Of a stretch of DNA of 64,000 nucleotides, positions 1-9,199 are shown one piece after another. The stretch lies in the NCBI RefSeq assembly GCF_002561455.1, contig NZ_NTUP01000005.1, positions 27,490 through 91,489 of the forward strand, in the 5' to 3' direction. Origin of the DNA: Bacillus sp. AFS015802. Its GTDB lineage: Bacteria; Bacillota; Bacilli; Bacillales; Bacillaceae_B. A program made the position numbers and the translations under genes. Position 1 is the first letter of the stretch. Every line of letters begins with the position of its first letter. The notes beneath the pieces are model-generated. The model ran no database searches and was not told the DNA's origin. It saw only the letters and a list, made by a program, of their open reading frames with translations.

Positions 1-165
1 TTGAACGGCATGAAGCTCTGATTGGTCCTGCTCACCGGTGTACAAAGGCAGTGTCCCGTCGCTTAAATCAATGAGATCACAGTCATACGTCCGCGCGATG
101 AATCTTGACGCAATTCCCGTGCGTCCACGCTTTCTCGGGCTTCCGTTAATAATTAAAATACTCAT
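1..165 (-). CDS. azr: NADPH-dependent FMN reductase, azobenzene reductase-like (5' part only)
   Basis: The gene starts at 165 and runs off the left edge, so only 55 residues are visible. The N-terminus MSILIINGSPRKRGRTG is the phosphate-binding loop of the flavodoxin-fold NADPH:FMN reductases. It lies 2 bp downstream of a response regulator and kinase matching YhcZ and YhcY; in B. subtilis azr (yhdA) follows yhcYZ, which supports the name. Enzymes of this family reduce FMN, azo dyes and quinones in the cytosol. The 3' part and substrate range cannot be judged here. Confidence 0.75.
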   Translation of the reverse strand, partial: MSILIINGSPRKRGRTGIASRFIARTYDCDLIDLSDGTLPLYTGEQDQSELHAVQ

Positions 166-167
166 GT

Positions 168-818
168 TTAAAAATCCTTTCCAGATGTATTGGTTAATTG
201 ATGTTTCACGGCATACAGTGCCGCTTGAGTCCGGTCTGACACTTCCAGCTTGGAAAAAATGTTCGAAATATGGGTCTTGACTGTCTTTTCCGTAATATAG
301 AGGCTCGAAGCAATCTCCTTATTACTCTTCCCTTTCGTTAGCTCAATCAAAACATCCTTCTCCCGTTTCGTCAGTTCATGGATTTTATGAGGAGGCTCTT
401 TTTTGGAGATCCTCGTCAGTAAATGATTGGTTGCTTTCGGATGAAGAGCATTTTCACCCGATAAAAGCTTTCGGATGCTGTACACTAATTCATCGGGTTC
501 AATATCCTTCAATTGGTACCCTGCCGCTCCTGCTTCTATGGCGGGTATGACGTGATTCTGATCAGAGAAACTCGTCAGCATCAGAATTTGAATGTCCGGA
601 TGATTCATTTTTATTTCCCTGGTGGCCTGGATCCCGTCCATGACCGGCATCATCAGATCCATTAAAATGATGTCGGGTTTTAAGATTTCAGCCATGCGGA
701 CGGCTTCTGACCCGTCCTTCGCTTCCCCGACGATGTCCAGGTCCTTTTGAGTTTTCAAAAAAAACACCAATCCCCTTCGCACGACGTGGTGATCATCTGC
801 GATCAATACTCTAATCAT
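168..818 (-). CDS. yhcZ: NarL/FixJ-family response regulator YhcZ
   Basis: A 216-residue transcription factor. An N-terminal receiver domain (about 1-120) has acidic residues Asp8-Asp9 and phospho-acceptor Asp54 in the IILMDLMMP strand. The C-terminal LuxR-type helix-turn-helix (about 148-210) contains the diagnostic LTKREKDVL and NKEIASSLYITEKTVKTH segments. The start at 818 is preceded by AGGAGGTG; a longer frame reaching back to 878 would run into the kinase gene and has no better ribosome site. It lies 13 bp after the kinase gene and 2 bp before azr, so the three are probably one transcript. The regulated targets are not visible. Confidence 0.9.
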   Translation of the reverse strand: MIRVLIADDHHVVRRGLVFFLKTQKDLDIVGEAKDGSEAVRMAEILKPDIILMDLMMPVMDGIQATREIKMNHPDIQILMLTSFSDQNHVIPAIEAGAAGYQLKDIEPDELVYSIRKLLSGENALHPKATNHLLTRISKKEPPHKIHELTKREKDVLIELTKGKSNKEIASSLYITEKTVKTHISNIFSKLEVSDRTQAALYAVKHQLTNTSGKDF

Positions 819-831
819 TGCCCGGCACCTC

Positions 832-1947
832 CTAATACGGTAATTGAACTGAAATGATCGTTCCTCTTCCCAGCTCACTGTCGATGGTCAATGTCCCACC
901 GATACTGTTCACACGTTCTTTCATACTTTGAATCCCCACTGAAGGGAGGGATTGTTCCCTGTCATACTGAAATCCGGATCCTTTATCTTCAATGGTCAGA
1001 TCGATGGATCGTGACCCGCTTTTTATTGTATAGAGGATCTGTTTCTCCCCGGAATGCTTTTTACAATTATTCAGGGCTTCCTGACTGACACGCCACAACA
1101 CCTCTTCTATTTTAGAGCTTAGGGAGATGACTCCCTCTACTTTGGTTTCAAGGGATAATCCGAGCATTTCCGCGTAGCCTTTTGCCGCTTCCACGACTCC
1201 ATTTTCCAGACCATGGGGCCTTAATTGCCAAATGAGGGCCCGCATTTCCGACAGGGCTTCCTGAGCAAGTCCCTGAATGGTCTTGAAGGTTTCCTTCACT
1301 TCATGATCCGGGGTCATTTCTGCCCCACCCCTTGCCGTTAACGTGAGGGAAAACAATAATTGATTGACCGAATCATGAAGATCTCTTGCCAACCGGTTCC
1401 TCTCTCCGATCAGCGCGACTTCCTGCTCCTTCTTCGTCAACATAATGCGTTTTATGGCCGAACCGATTTGAAAGGCCACCGATTCAAGCAGGGCCAGTTC
1501 ATCCGTGGAAAAGTGGGTCTTATTCGGCGCTGCGACATTCAATAACCCAAAGGACTCAGTCCCGGACTGAAGGGGGACCGTCGCATGATACGTAATATCA
1601 TCTGTGTCACCCCTGTTTTCTTCGATGGCCTGCTCGATCCGCTGGCATTCAATGATATTGGAGGCTTTGGTGAGCTTACCTTTCCGGAAACGATTCACAC
1701 ACCAGCATCCTCCCTCTTTCATCAATTCACATTTTCGATCCGAGAGGGACCCAGGCAGATTTTCATAAGAAACAAGATCATGACTTCCTTCCTTTTCAAT
1801 GAAAAAGATCCATCCCGTCGTGAAGCTTGAGCCCCTGATCAGCTTCTTCAATGCACCTGAGAGCATGGAAACAAGCTCTGTTTCATTATTCAGCAGTTCG
1901 GCTACCTCTTTCAAAAGCTCGATATTTGAAAGGGATTCCTGATTCAT
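832..1947 (-). CDS. yhcY: GAF-domain sensor histidine kinase YhcY
   Basis: A 371-residue cytoplasmic sensor with no transmembrane segment. A GAF-like domain covers about residues 20-170, followed by a HisKA_3 dimerisation box (RLARDLHDSVNQLL, phospho-His in DLHDS) and an HATPase domain with EALNN, DKGSGF and GRGT motifs. It is the partner of the adjacent YhcZ-type regulator. Two ATGs lie 6 bp apart (1953 and 1947). The SD GGGAAAGGA is only 2 nt from the first but 8 nt from the second, so 1947 is preferred. The cysteine-bearing GGCWCVNRFRKG stretch in the GAF domain could bind a redox ligand or metal; that is inference. Confidence 0.88.
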   Translation of the reverse strand: MNQESLSNIELLKEVAELLNNETELVSMLSGALKKLIRGSSFTTGWIFFIEKEGSHDLVSYENLPGSLSDRKCELMKEGGCWCVNRFRKGKLTKASNIIECQRIEQAIEENRGDTDDITYHATVPLQSGTESFGLLNVAAPNKTHFSTDELALLESVAFQIGSAIKRIMLTKKEQEVALIGERNRLARDLHDSVNQLLFSLTLTARGGAEMTPDHEVKETFKTIQGLAQEALSEMRALIWQLRPHGLENGVVEAAKGYAEMLGLSLETKVEGVISLSSKIEEVLWRVSQEALNNCKKHSGEKQILYTIKSGSRSIDLTIEDKGSGFQYDREQSLPSVGIQSMKERVNSIGGTLTIDSELGRGTIISVQLPY

Positions 1948-2066
1948 ATTCATCGTCCTTTCCCATCCTACACTACCATTATATAGATTTTATACAAAAC
2001 CGGTATTATCAAAAAGAACGAACCGCTCTACGACCTTTGACTGAAAACACACGTTCTCCTTTCAAT

Positions 2067-2105
2067 CAAAAAAAACAAGAGATGCAAAAAACACATCTCT
2101 TGTTT
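2067..2105 (-). terminator. Rho-independent terminator after pgcA
   Basis: A perfect 12-bp stem (AAACAAGAGATG with CATCTCTTGTTT) around a 9-nt loop is followed on the minus strand by a T tract. It lies 17 bp past the pgcA stop and separates it from yhcY. Confidence 0.9.
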
Positions 2106-2121
2106 GAAAACCGGATAGGCC

Positions 2122-3873
2122 TTACGCCTTTCCTACAGATGAACGGATCATCGTCTCCACTTTCGCCATGATGGCTTCTTGGAGAGCATGTAATTTTTCA
2201 TCGCTATCGCTTTGTGTCTCACCGATCACGCTGAAATAGAACTTGATTTTCGGTTCGGTTCCAGATGGACGCAGGCAAATCCATGAACCGTCTTCAAGGT
2301 GATATTTCAACACATTGGAAGAAGGAAGATGGATGGATGCTTCCTCACCGGATACCAGATCCACCTTCTTGCTTACCTTATAGTCCTCTGACGAAACCAC
2401 CCGTAAGCCGGCCACTTCTTTCAACGGTTCGTTCCTGAAGTCCTTCAGGATCCCCTGGATTTGCTCAGCTCCTTCTTTCCCTTTCAGGGTCAAGCTCTTC
2501 AACCCTTCCTGGTAGTATCCGTGCTGCTCAAATAATTCATTCAGGACCTGATGGAGCGTCTTGCCTTCTTTTTTATAATAAGCTGCTGCCTCTGCAGCCA
2601 TCAATACCGCTTGAATGGCATCCTTATCACGGGCAAAGTCCCCGATCAGGTAACCATAGCTTTCTTCATATCCGAATAAGAAAGAATATTCACCGGTTTC
2701 TTCATACTTCTTGATTTTCTCACCGATGAATTTAAAGCCTGTCAGCACATCCTCGACGGATGCCCCGTAATGCTCAGCGACTTTACGGCCTAATTCAGAT
2801 GTCACGATGGTTTTGAATACACGACCGTTTTCAGGGATCATGTCCTTTTCCTGTTTGCGGGCAAGGATATAATGAAGCAGGATGGCACCCGTCTGGTTCC
2901 CGGTAAGGAGGATATACTCGCCTGTTTCCCCTTTTACGGCTACGCCTAAGCGATCTGCATCGGGATCTGTCGCAATCAGGATGTCTGCGTCGATTTCCTT
3001 CCCGTCACGGATGCTGTATTCAAATGCCGCTTTGTCTTCAGGATTCGGCGACTTCACTGTCGTAAATTCAGGGTCCGGGACAGCCTGCTCCTTTACGATA
3101 TGGACATGCTCATAACCTAATGCTTTCAGACCCTTTTCAGCCATCTTCAAGGCTGTTCCGTGTAATGGGGAAAACACGATTTTCAAATCGACTTCCTTGG
3201 CGATCTGAGGTTTTTCAGATATCGAAATCAGATGCTCCAGATAAGATTGATCGATCTCTTCCCCGATCATTTTAATCAAGCCCTCTGATTTTAATTCTTC
3301 TTCGGATTTCACTTCGATTTCCAATTCATTTTCCACCGCATTCACTTTCGCAATCACGGCATCGGCTACGTGAGGAGGCAGTTGAGCCCCATCCTCACCG
3401 TAAACTTTATATCCATTGTATTCAGGCGGGTTATGGCTCGCGGTGACCACGATTCCTGAGAATGCCTTTAATTGGCGTAGGGCGAATGAAAGCTCGGGTG
3501 TCGGCTTCAATTCGTCGAAGACATACGTCTGGATGCCGTGGGTTGCCAGGGTTTTCGCTGACTCCATGGCAAATTCAGGTGATTTGTAACGGGAATCGTA
3601 AGCGATTACAACTCCGCGATTTTTAGCCTCCTGGCCTTGTTCTTCTATGTATCGCGCTAATCCTTCAGAGGCCTTTCTGACTGTATAGATGTTCATCCGA
3701 TTGGTTCCAGGGCCGATTTCTCCCCTCATTCCACCAGTTCCGAATTCAAGGTTTTTGTAGAAAGCGTCTTCCAAGGTTTTTTCGTCGTCTTTCATTGATT
3801 CTAAAAGTTCATTGACTTCTTCATCCAGATGTAAGTAGCTGCTCCATTTTTCCCACGATGTTTTCCAACTCAA
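2122..3873 (-). CDS. pgcA: Alpha-phosphoglucomutase / phosphomannomutase
   Basis: A 583-residue cytosolic enzyme interconverting glucose-6-phosphate and glucose-1-phosphate. It feeds UDP-glucose synthesis for teichoic-acid glycosylation, glycolipids and UgtP-dependent size control. The catalytic phosphoserine loop [13 protein letters not shown], the metal loop [10 protein letters not shown], the sugar loop [10 protein letters not shown] and the C-terminal phosphate loop [13 protein letters not shown] are all present in order. The start is TTG at 3873, 7 bp after a GGAGGGG ribosome site, and the N-terminus [10 protein letters not shown] resembles PgcA (YhxB). It is monocistronic, with a terminator directly behind it. 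Length is normal for the family. Confidence 0.95.
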   Translation of the reverse strand: MSWKTSWEKWSSYLHLDEEVNELLESMKDDEKTLEDAFYKNLEFGTGGMRGEIGPGTNRMNIYTVRKASEGLARYIEEQGQEAKNRGVVIAYDSRYKSPEFAMESAKTLATHGIQTYVFDELKPTPELSFALRQLKAFSGIVVTASHNPPEYNGYKVYGEDGAQLPPHVADAVIAKVNAVENELEIEVKSEEELKSEGLIKMIGEEIDQSYLEHLISISEKPQIAKEVDLKIVFSPLHGTALKMAEKGLKALGYEHVHIVKEQAVPDPEFTTVKSPNPEDKAAFEYSIRDGKEIDADILIATDPDADRLGVAVKGETGEYILLTGNQTGAILLHYILARKQEKDMIPENGRVFKTIVTSELGRKVAEHYGASVEDVLTGFKFIGEKIKKYEETGEYSFLFGYEESYGYLIGDFARDKDAIQAVLMAAEAAAYYKKEGKTLHQVLNELFEQHGYYQEGLKSLTLKGKEGAEQIQGILKDFRNEPLKEVAGLRVVSSEDYKVSKKVDLVSGEEASIHLPSSNVLKYHLEDGSWICLRPSGTEPKIKFYFSVIGETQSDSDEKLHALQEAIMAKVETMIRSSVGKA

Positions 3874-4044
3874 AACGATCCCCTCCTAATACTGTATAAT
3901 AATAAATTCTATCATATATTGTAGAATTCCTTCTAAAACAATCCGTCACATGTCGACAAGATTTTTACATTCTTTATTCTAGCATAATTTTCTGATGATG
4001 AATTTATCGTTTTTTAATAACTTTAGGTAAACAAGGAATATCAT

Positions 4045-4073
4045 AAAAAACCCCGCTGAAGGCATCAGCGGGG
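4045..4073 (-). terminator. Rho-independent terminator after yhcX
   Basis: CCCCGCTGA and TCAGCGGGG form a 9-bp GC-rich stem with a 5-nt loop, followed by six T residues on the minus strand, 16 bp past the yhcX stop. Confidence 0.92.
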
Positions 4074-4088
4074 CTTACTTTATCTGCA

Positions 4089-5630
4089 TTACTTCTTATA
4101 ATTGACTCCATATACATCGTGGCGACGGTCTTTGAGCTGGCGGACGGTACCGGATTGGCGCTGGCGTCGAAGGACTTCGAGGTCTACGTCTCCGATCATG
4201 ACCATTTCGATGTTCGGATTGGTTTCTCCTACGATTCCATCACGGGCGAATTCAAAGTCCGATGGTGCAAAGATACCGGACTGGGCGTATTGAATGTCCA
4301 TATTTTCCGTTTGCGGAAGGTTTCCGACCGTACCGGAAATGACTGTGTAGATCTGGTTCTCAACAGCGCGTGCCTGTGCACAGTATCTGACACGCAGATA
4401 GCCCTGGCGATCTTCTGTACAGAATGGGGTGAAGATGATTTTTGCCCCTTTGTCCGTTGCGATGCGGGCAAGCTCGGGAAATTCAATGTCATAGCAGATC
4501 TGGATGGCGATCTTCCCGCAATCCGTGTCGAACACCCTGACGGAATCTCCGGGACTGATCCCCCACCATTTTCGCTCATTCGGTGTGATGTGAACTTTGT
4601 ACTGCTTCTCGATCGTCCCATCACGACGGAAGAGGTAAGCAATATTATAGATTTCATCGTTTTCCTCTTTGACGAAGTGGGATCCCCCGACGATGTTGAC
4701 ATTGTATCGAACGGCAAGGTCCGTGAATAGTTCGATATAGTCTTCTGTGAAATCCGTCAATCTTCTCACGGCAAGGCTCGGTGATTGGATATTCAAGAAT
4801 GACATGAGCTGCGTGGTGAAAATTTCAGGGAACACCACGAAATCGGATTTCGCATCGGACGCTACATCCGTAAAGTACTCGACCTGATTTGCAAACTCCT
4901 CGAAGGAATTAATTTTACGCATCATATATTGCACGACACAGATACGGACAGGGTAACTCGTTTTAAAATGGCGCTTGCTTGACGGACGGTAGTCTACATT
5001 ATTCCATTCCATCAGCGTGGCATATTTATGGGAACGTTTGTCATCCGGCAAATAGTTCGGATTGATCCGCATGAGGGTAAAGCCATTCAATAGCTGGAAT
5101 GAAAGCACCGGATCATAGATCTTATGCCTCCCCACTGAATCCACGTACTCCCTTGGGGACATTTCCTCAGAGTGCTTATGGTAATTCGGGATGCGTCCCC
5201 CGATGATGATACTCTTTAAGTTCCATTGTCTCGCAAGATCCTTCCTTGCTTCATATAAACGGTGACCGACCTTCATGCGACGGTATTCAGGATGCACCAT
5301 CACTTCGATCCCATACAGGTTATACCCATCTGGATTGTGATTCGTGATATAACCATTATCCGTTACATCATCCCATGTGTGGCGGTCGTCATACTCATCA
5401 AAATTAATGATCAGACTCGAGCATGAACCGATGATCTCACCGTCTAATTCTGCTACCAGCTGGCCTTCCGGAAATACTTCCAGGTGACTTTCGAGATGGT
5501 CGACCTTCCACGGATCCATGCCTGGAAAGCAGACAGACTGCATGTTGATGATATCTTGAATGTCCTTGTGTTCCATAGGACGGATGATCATTTTCTTTTC
5601 GAATTGTGATAAGTCCAGTTTTTCTGCCAT
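4089..5630 (-). CDS. yhcX: YhcX: GNAT acetyltransferase fused to carbon-nitrogen hydrolase
   Basis: A 513-residue two-domain protein. Residues about 14-215 form a GNAT N-acetyltransferase domain (VHPEYRRMKVGHRLYEAR acetyl-CoA loop). Residues about 225-500 form a nitrilase-superfamily domain with the Glu-Lys-Cys triad visible in FPEIF, YKVHITPNE and IQICYDIEFPE. The domain order and the length match YhcX of B. subtilis exactly. The family is thought to hydrolyse an amide, but its substrate is not settled; I do not assign one. The ribosome site GAAGGAG lies upstream of the ATG at 5630. Monocistronic, with its own terminator. Confidence 0.9.
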   Translation of the reverse strand: MAEKLDLSQFEKKMIIRPMEHKDIQDIINMQSVCFPGMDPWKVDHLESHLEVFPEGQLVAELDGEIIGSCSSLIINFDEYDDRHTWDDVTDNGYITNHNPDGYNLYGIEVMVHPEYRRMKVGHRLYEARKDLARQWNLKSIIIGGRIPNYHKHSEEMSPREYVDSVGRHKIYDPVLSFQLLNGFTLMRINPNYLPDDKRSHKYATLMEWNNVDYRPSSKRHFKTSYPVRICVVQYMMRKINSFEEFANQVEYFTDVASDAKSDFVVFPEIFTTQLMSFLNIQSPSLAVRRLTDFTEDYIELFTDLAVRYNVNIVGGSHFVKEENDEIYNIAYLFRRDGTIEKQYKVHITPNERKWWGISPGDSVRVFDTDCGKIAIQICYDIEFPELARIATDKGAKIIFTPFCTEDRQGYLRVRYCAQARAVENQIYTVISGTVGNLPQTENMDIQYAQSGIFAPSDFEFARDGIVGETNPNIEMVMIGDVDLEVLRRQRQSGTVRQLKDRRHDVYGVNYKK

Positions 5631-5826
5631 TTATGATCTACTCCTTCATAAAATACCTGAATTATATACCCTTATAGTGCACTGATGAAACGAAGTTCAT
5701 GACAGTCCATCCCTTTTATTTTAGCAAAGGGGTATGGATGATTGAAGAAATTTGATTTACTTGCATCTTATATAAATTTGACTGTAGTCGCTGATATCAT
5801 AAATATTAAATCAAATAAATCGTACA

Positions 5827-5867
5827 AAAAACCCTAAAAATAGAAGCACCCTAAACCTGGGTGCTTC
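5827..5867 (-). terminator. Rho-independent terminator after the oligo-1,6-glucosidase gene
   Basis: GAAGCACCC and GGGTGCTTC form a perfect 9-bp stem with a 7-nt loop, followed on the minus strand by T-rich sequence. It lies 8 bp past the stop codon. Confidence 0.88.
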
Positions 5868-5874
5868 CTTTCCA

Positions 5875-7548
5875 TTACCCTTTAAAATAGTAAGCTGTTG
5901 CTTCCCATGGGTTTAAAGTAAATGGATCATCATTATTGTTCTCCTCGTTGGAGATCAGAATATTAGCCTGCTTGATATCAAATGAAGCGACGTTATCAAT
6001 GACTTGCTTTTCTCCGGATACATTGCAAAGGACCAGGATCTTTTCGTTTCCATATGTTCTCGTATAGGCATACACGGAAGGGTGATCAGCATAGTGAAGC
6101 TCGAAGGATCCGTATGGAATGATATCATGCTCCTTGCGAAGAGCGATCAATTTTTGGTAGTGGTAAAAAATGGATCCGGAATCATTCAGTACCTTTTCTG
6201 CATTGATTTCTTTGTAGTTCGGATTAATGGCGATCCATGGTTCCCCTTCAGTGAATCCACCCTGATTCCCGCTGTTCCACTGCATAGGGGTTCTGGCGTT
6301 GTCTCTCCCCTTAATGTAAATGGACTTCATGATTTCATCCGGATTCATGCCCTGGGCTATTTTTTCACGATACATGTTGAGGGTTTCGATATCCTTGTAC
6401 TCATCAATGGATGAGAATCGGACATTGGTCATCCCAAGCTCCTCCCCCTGATAAATGTAAGGAGTCCCCTGCATCAAATGAAGGAGGGTTGCAAGCATTT
6501 TCGCAGACTTCACGCGATATTCCCCATCATCGCCGAGCCTTGACACGATCCTTGGTTGATCGTGGTTGTTCCAATACAGGCTATTCCAGCCCTTCCCGTG
6601 AAGGTTTGTCTGCCACTTTGTTAAAATGGTTTTCAATTTTACAAGGTCGAATGGAATGACGTCCCATTTGCCTCCCGGACCCGAGTCAACGTCCATATGC
6701 TCGAATTGGAATACCATATTCACTTCATCCCGGTCTTCTCCGGTGTAAAGGACGGCTTCTTCGGGTGTCACCCCCGGCATTTCACCAACGGTCATGACGT
6801 CATATCGGGAGAGGACCTCTTGATTCATTTCATTCAGGAACTCATGGATGAGGGGACCATTCATAAAATACTCGTGACCGGAAGCATACCTGTTCCCTTC
6901 CGGATTCGGTGCATCCGGCAGGCCTGGTACCTTTGAAATGAAGTTGATGACGTCCATCCGGAAACCATCGATGCCTTTATCCAGCCAGAATTTCATCATG
7001 TCATATATTTCCCCGCGCAGCTTCGGATTCTCCCAGTTCAGGTCCGGCTGCTTTTTCGAGAAGATATGCAGGAAATATTCGTCTGTCGCTTCATCATATT
7101 CCCAAGCGGAACCGCTGAAAACAGACTCCCAGTTATTAGGCTCCCTTCCGTCTTTTCCTTCACGCCAAATATAATAATCACGAAATGGATTGTCCTTGGA
7201 TTTCCTTGATTCCACGAACCAGCCGTGCTCATCGGAAGAGTGATTCACCACAAGGTCCATGACAAGCTTCATCTCGCGCTTATGCATTTCCCTGAGCATT
7301 TCTTCCCAATCAGCCATGGTGCCGAATTCATCCAGAATCTTTTTATAGTTGCTGATATCATAGCCATTGTCATCATTCGGGGATTCATAGACAGGAGATA
7401 ACCAGACGACATCGATCCCAAGCTTCTTCAAATAGTCCAATTTAGAAATGATTCCTTTAATATCACCGATACCATCGCCGTTGGAATCCATAAAGCTCCG
7501 TGGATAAATTTGATAAACAACCGATTCTTTCCACCATTGTTTTGACAT
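5875..7548 (-). CDS. malL: GH13 oligo-1,6-glucosidase (isomaltase type)
   Basis: A 557-residue cytosolic alpha-glucosidase with no signal peptide. The GH13 triad is complete: Asp199 in GFRMDVINF, Glu256 in VGEMPG and Asp330 in NNHDQPR. The QPDLNWENP region and Val200 next to the nucleophile are the signature of enzymes that cleave alpha-1,6 bonds of isomaltose and panose; alpha-1,4-specific relatives have Ala or Thr there. It stands alone rather than in a maltose operon, has a LacI-type operator 59 bp upstream, and is transcribed away from bdbC. It probably finishes degradation of sugars released by the exported GH31/GH66 enzymes at 13-17 kb (inference). Confidence 0.88.
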   Translation of the reverse strand: MSKQWWKESVVYQIYPRSFMDSNGDGIGDIKGIISKLDYLKKLGIDVVWLSPVYESPNDDNGYDISNYKKILDEFGTMADWEEMLREMHKREMKLVMDLVVNHSSDEHGWFVESRKSKDNPFRDYYIWREGKDGREPNNWESVFSGSAWEYDEATDEYFLHIFSKKQPDLNWENPKLRGEIYDMMKFWLDKGIDGFRMDVINFISKVPGLPDAPNPEGNRYASGHEYFMNGPLIHEFLNEMNQEVLSRYDVMTVGEMPGVTPEEAVLYTGEDRDEVNMVFQFEHMDVDSGPGGKWDVIPFDLVKLKTILTKWQTNLHGKGWNSLYWNNHDQPRIVSRLGDDGEYRVKSAKMLATLLHLMQGTPYIYQGEELGMTNVRFSSIDEYKDIETLNMYREKIAQGMNPDEIMKSIYIKGRDNARTPMQWNSGNQGGFTEGEPWIAINPNYKEINAEKVLNDSGSIFYHYQKLIALRKEHDIIPYGSFELHYADHPSVYAYTRTYGNEKILVLCNVSGEKQVIDNVASFDIKQANILISNEENNNDDPFTLNPWEATAYYFKG

Positions 7549-7606
7549 ATGTGCATTCCTCCTGTTAGTTCCATTCTTTTATTGGGGTAATTGTGCAATT
7601 GGCTTC

Positions 7607-7620
7607 TGCAACCGCTTGCA
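7607..7620. promoter_or_regulatory. LacI-family / cre-like operator upstream of malL
   Basis: TGCAACCGCTTGCA is a near-perfect 14-bp palindrome with a central CG. It matches 12 of 14 positions of the CcpA cre consensus and also the general LacI/MalR operator shape. It lies 59 bp before the malL start, within the divergent region shared with bdbC. CcpA and a local LacI regulator cannot be told apart by sequence alone. Confidence 0.65.
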
Positions 7621-7665
7621 CAAATCGTTAAAAAAATATCACATTTCTTCATAAAGTTTTCTCAT

Positions 7666-7695
7666 TTTACTTTTATAATAATAACATACTATAAT
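7666..7695 (+). promoter_or_regulatory. Probable sigma-A promoter for bdbC
   Basis: A perfect TATAAT (7690-7695) is preceded at an 18-bp spacing by TTTACT, a 4/6 match to the -35 consensus. It lies about 30 bp before the bdbC ATG. Confidence 0.5.
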
Positions 7696-7726
7696 TTGAT
7701 AGAATATACGTAGAAAGGAATTCTAT

Positions 7727-8152
7727 ATGAATAAAAAAGCAGATTCACTGTTATTCCTTGCCTGGGCTTCCTCTCTCATCGCAACGATGGGTAGTTTATA
7801 TTTTTCTGAAATCATGAAATATGAGCCCTGCGAATTATGCTGGTATCAGCGCATTTTAATGTACCCGATGGTGATTCTATTAGGGACGGCTTATGTACGT
7901 AAAGATTTTCAAGCGGCATTATATTCTGCCATTTTATCAGGGATCGGTATCCTCGTTTCCTTGTATCACTACTCTATTCAAAAAGTTTCGATTTTAACAG
8001 AAAGCGCACCCGCCTGCGGACGTGTCCCATGCACAGGTGAATACATCAACCTGTTCGGCTTTATCACGATCCCGTTTTTGGCTTTGACCGGTTTTATCAT
8101 CATCTTCATCTCAAGTGTAATGGTTTTAAAAGCGATAAAGGAGGACAACTAG
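7727..8152 (+). CDS. bdbC: Disulfide bond formation protein, DsbB family
   Basis: A 141-residue membrane quinone oxidoreductase with four predicted transmembrane helices. The two redox cysteine pairs facing the outside are visible: CELC (Cys35, Cys38) and CGRVPC (Cys97, Cys102). In Bacillus, BdbC reoxidises an exported thiol oxidase using menaquinone and is needed for competence proteins and secreted disulfide proteins. The ribosome site AAAGGA precedes the ATG. The next gene starts 1 bp after its stop and encodes a thioredoxin-like protein rather than the DsbA-type BdbD that usually accompanies it. Confidence 0.92.
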   Translation: MNKKADSLLFLAWASSLIATMGSLYFSEIMKYEPCELCWYQRILMYPMVILLGTAYVRKDFQAALYSAILSGIGILVSLYHYSIQKVSILTESAPACGRVPCTGEYINLFGFITIPFLALTGFIIIFISSVMVLKAIKEDN

Positions 8153-8153
8153 A

Positions 8154-8627
8154 TTGAAGAAAATCATCATATTCCTGGTGGCGATTGTCGGATTATTCGC
8201 AGCCATCGCCATCATCACGAATCTTCAGAACAGTCAAAAGGCAGAGGGGAATAAATTTAAAAAAGAAAAACTGGACCCGGCGACCGTTGAACTGCTGGAC
8301 GACCCGAACTATCAGAATGTCATCCTTCCAGAAGAGCTGGAAAAGACGTTAAAGAATAAAGAAGACGCTACCGTATACTTCTATAGTTCGACCTGTATCC
8401 ACTGTAAGAGAACGACACCAGTCCTGGCACCTCTTGCCGAAGACATGGGAGTCGATATGGTTCAGTACAACCTTCTTGAGTTCGATCAAGGATGGAATCA
8501 ATACGGAATCGAAGCTACGCCTACCCTCGTACGTTACGAAAATGGGAAAGAAGTGGCGAGAATCGTCGGAGAGCATCCCGAGGAAGATTTCAAGGCATTC
8601 TTCGAAGAGAACGTGAAATCAGAATAA
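8154..8627 (+). CDS. Membrane-anchored thioredoxin-like protein
   Basis: A 157-residue protein with an N-terminal signal anchor (about residues 3-22) and an extracytoplasmic thioredoxin fold. The active site is Cys81-Ile-His-Cys84, a DsbA-like CxHC dipeptide that favours an oxidising role, and the cis-proline loop IEATPTLVRYENG is present. The TTG start at 8154 is chosen because GGAGG sits 8 nt upstream, overlapping the end of bdbC, so the two are translationally coupled. It is most likely the substrate or partner of BdbC, taking the place of BdbD; this is inference from context and active-site sequence. Confidence 0.85.
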   Translation: MKKIIIFLVAIVGLFAAIAIITNLQNSQKAEGNKFKKEKLDPATVELLDDPNYQNVILPEELEKTLKNKEDATVYFYSSTCIHCKRTTPVLAPLAEDMGVDMVQYNLLEFDQGWNQYGIEATPTLVRYENGKEVARIVGEHPEEDFKAFFEENVKSE

Positions 8628-8634
8628 AAAAAAG

Positions 8635-8664
8635 AGGGGCTGACCTTTCCACGGGTCAGCCCCT
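8635..8664. terminator. Bidirectional terminator between the thioredoxin gene and yhcU
   Basis: An 11-bp stem (AGGGGCTGACC with GGTCAGCCCCT) has a strong T tract on the minus strand and a short one on the plus strand. It serves the thioredoxin gene and probably also yhcU. Confidence 0.8.
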
Positions 8665-8689
8665 TTCAAATGAGGAGGAATTTCAAGAT

Positions 8690-8709
8690 GAAGATACTCG
8701 AGTATCTTC
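8690..8709. repeat. Perfect 20-bp palindrome behind a strong ribosome site
   Basis: The arms GAAGATACTC and GAGTATCTTC are perfectly complementary with no spacer. GAGGAGG lies 10 bp upstream, followed by an ATG that opens a 9-codon reading frame (MKILEYLQD) through the palindrome. There is no T tract, and no plus-strand gene follows before the convergent yhcU. The function is unknown. Confidence 0.6.
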
Positions 8710-8797
8710 AGGATTAACTTATTACAAGCTATTTTCCCCTCTCACGAACCATCTAAACATGTTTATATGAATTTTCTGAAGGATCTAACTTTTCAAG

Positions 8798-9199
8798 TCA
8801 TACGAGCAGCTGGTTATCCGCTCTCGAATAAATGCTTAAATTATGTCTGCAGTCCGATTCTTCACTGAATTGATCGTATGATAAAGGAAAGAACATACCA
8901 AAGCTCTGAAGGATACGCGCATTGTTGTAAAACATTTCTTCATATACTTCTTCTTGTGCTCCACTTTCAACGATTGAGATCAATGTTTGTAAACTGGATA
9001 TCACCTGGAACGCTTCCTTGAGTGTCCCGAAATACTCAAAGTTTCTCGTGGTCGTATGTAATACCTGCATATCATCAAATTGTTCGATTTCATCATCTGT
9101 GAAATAATCAGGGAAAATAGTACAATACATGTACTGTATGAGTTCTTGAATCTTGTCTTCCTGTTCATGTGTTGATGCTAGTAACACTTTCACCGTCAT
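8798..9199 (-). CDS. yhcU: YhcU-like protein of unknown function (DUF5365 type)
   Basis: A 133-residue acidic soluble protein without signal peptide or membrane segment. I assign it to the YhcU family mainly from its size, its start MTVKVLLASTHEQEDKIQEL and its position next to a YhcT-type pseudouridine synthase, as in B. subtilis. No catalytic motif is visible and the function is not known. The ribosome site AAAGGTGGG precedes the ATG at 9199. It diverges from yhcT with a 171-bp spacer that should hold both promoters. Confidence 0.65.
   Translation of the reverse strand: MTVKVLLASTHEQEDKIQELIQYMYCTIFPDYFTDDEIEQFDDMQVLHTTTRNFEYFGTLKEAFQVISSLQTLISIVESGAQEEVYEEMFYNNARILQSFGMFFPLSYDQFSEESDCRHNLSIYSRADNQLLV

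Noticed and set aside
4119..4730. A 203-codon plus-strand frame inside yhcX
   Set aside because: It lies wholly inside the conserved nitrilase domain on the opposite strand and has no ribosome site or recognisable motif.
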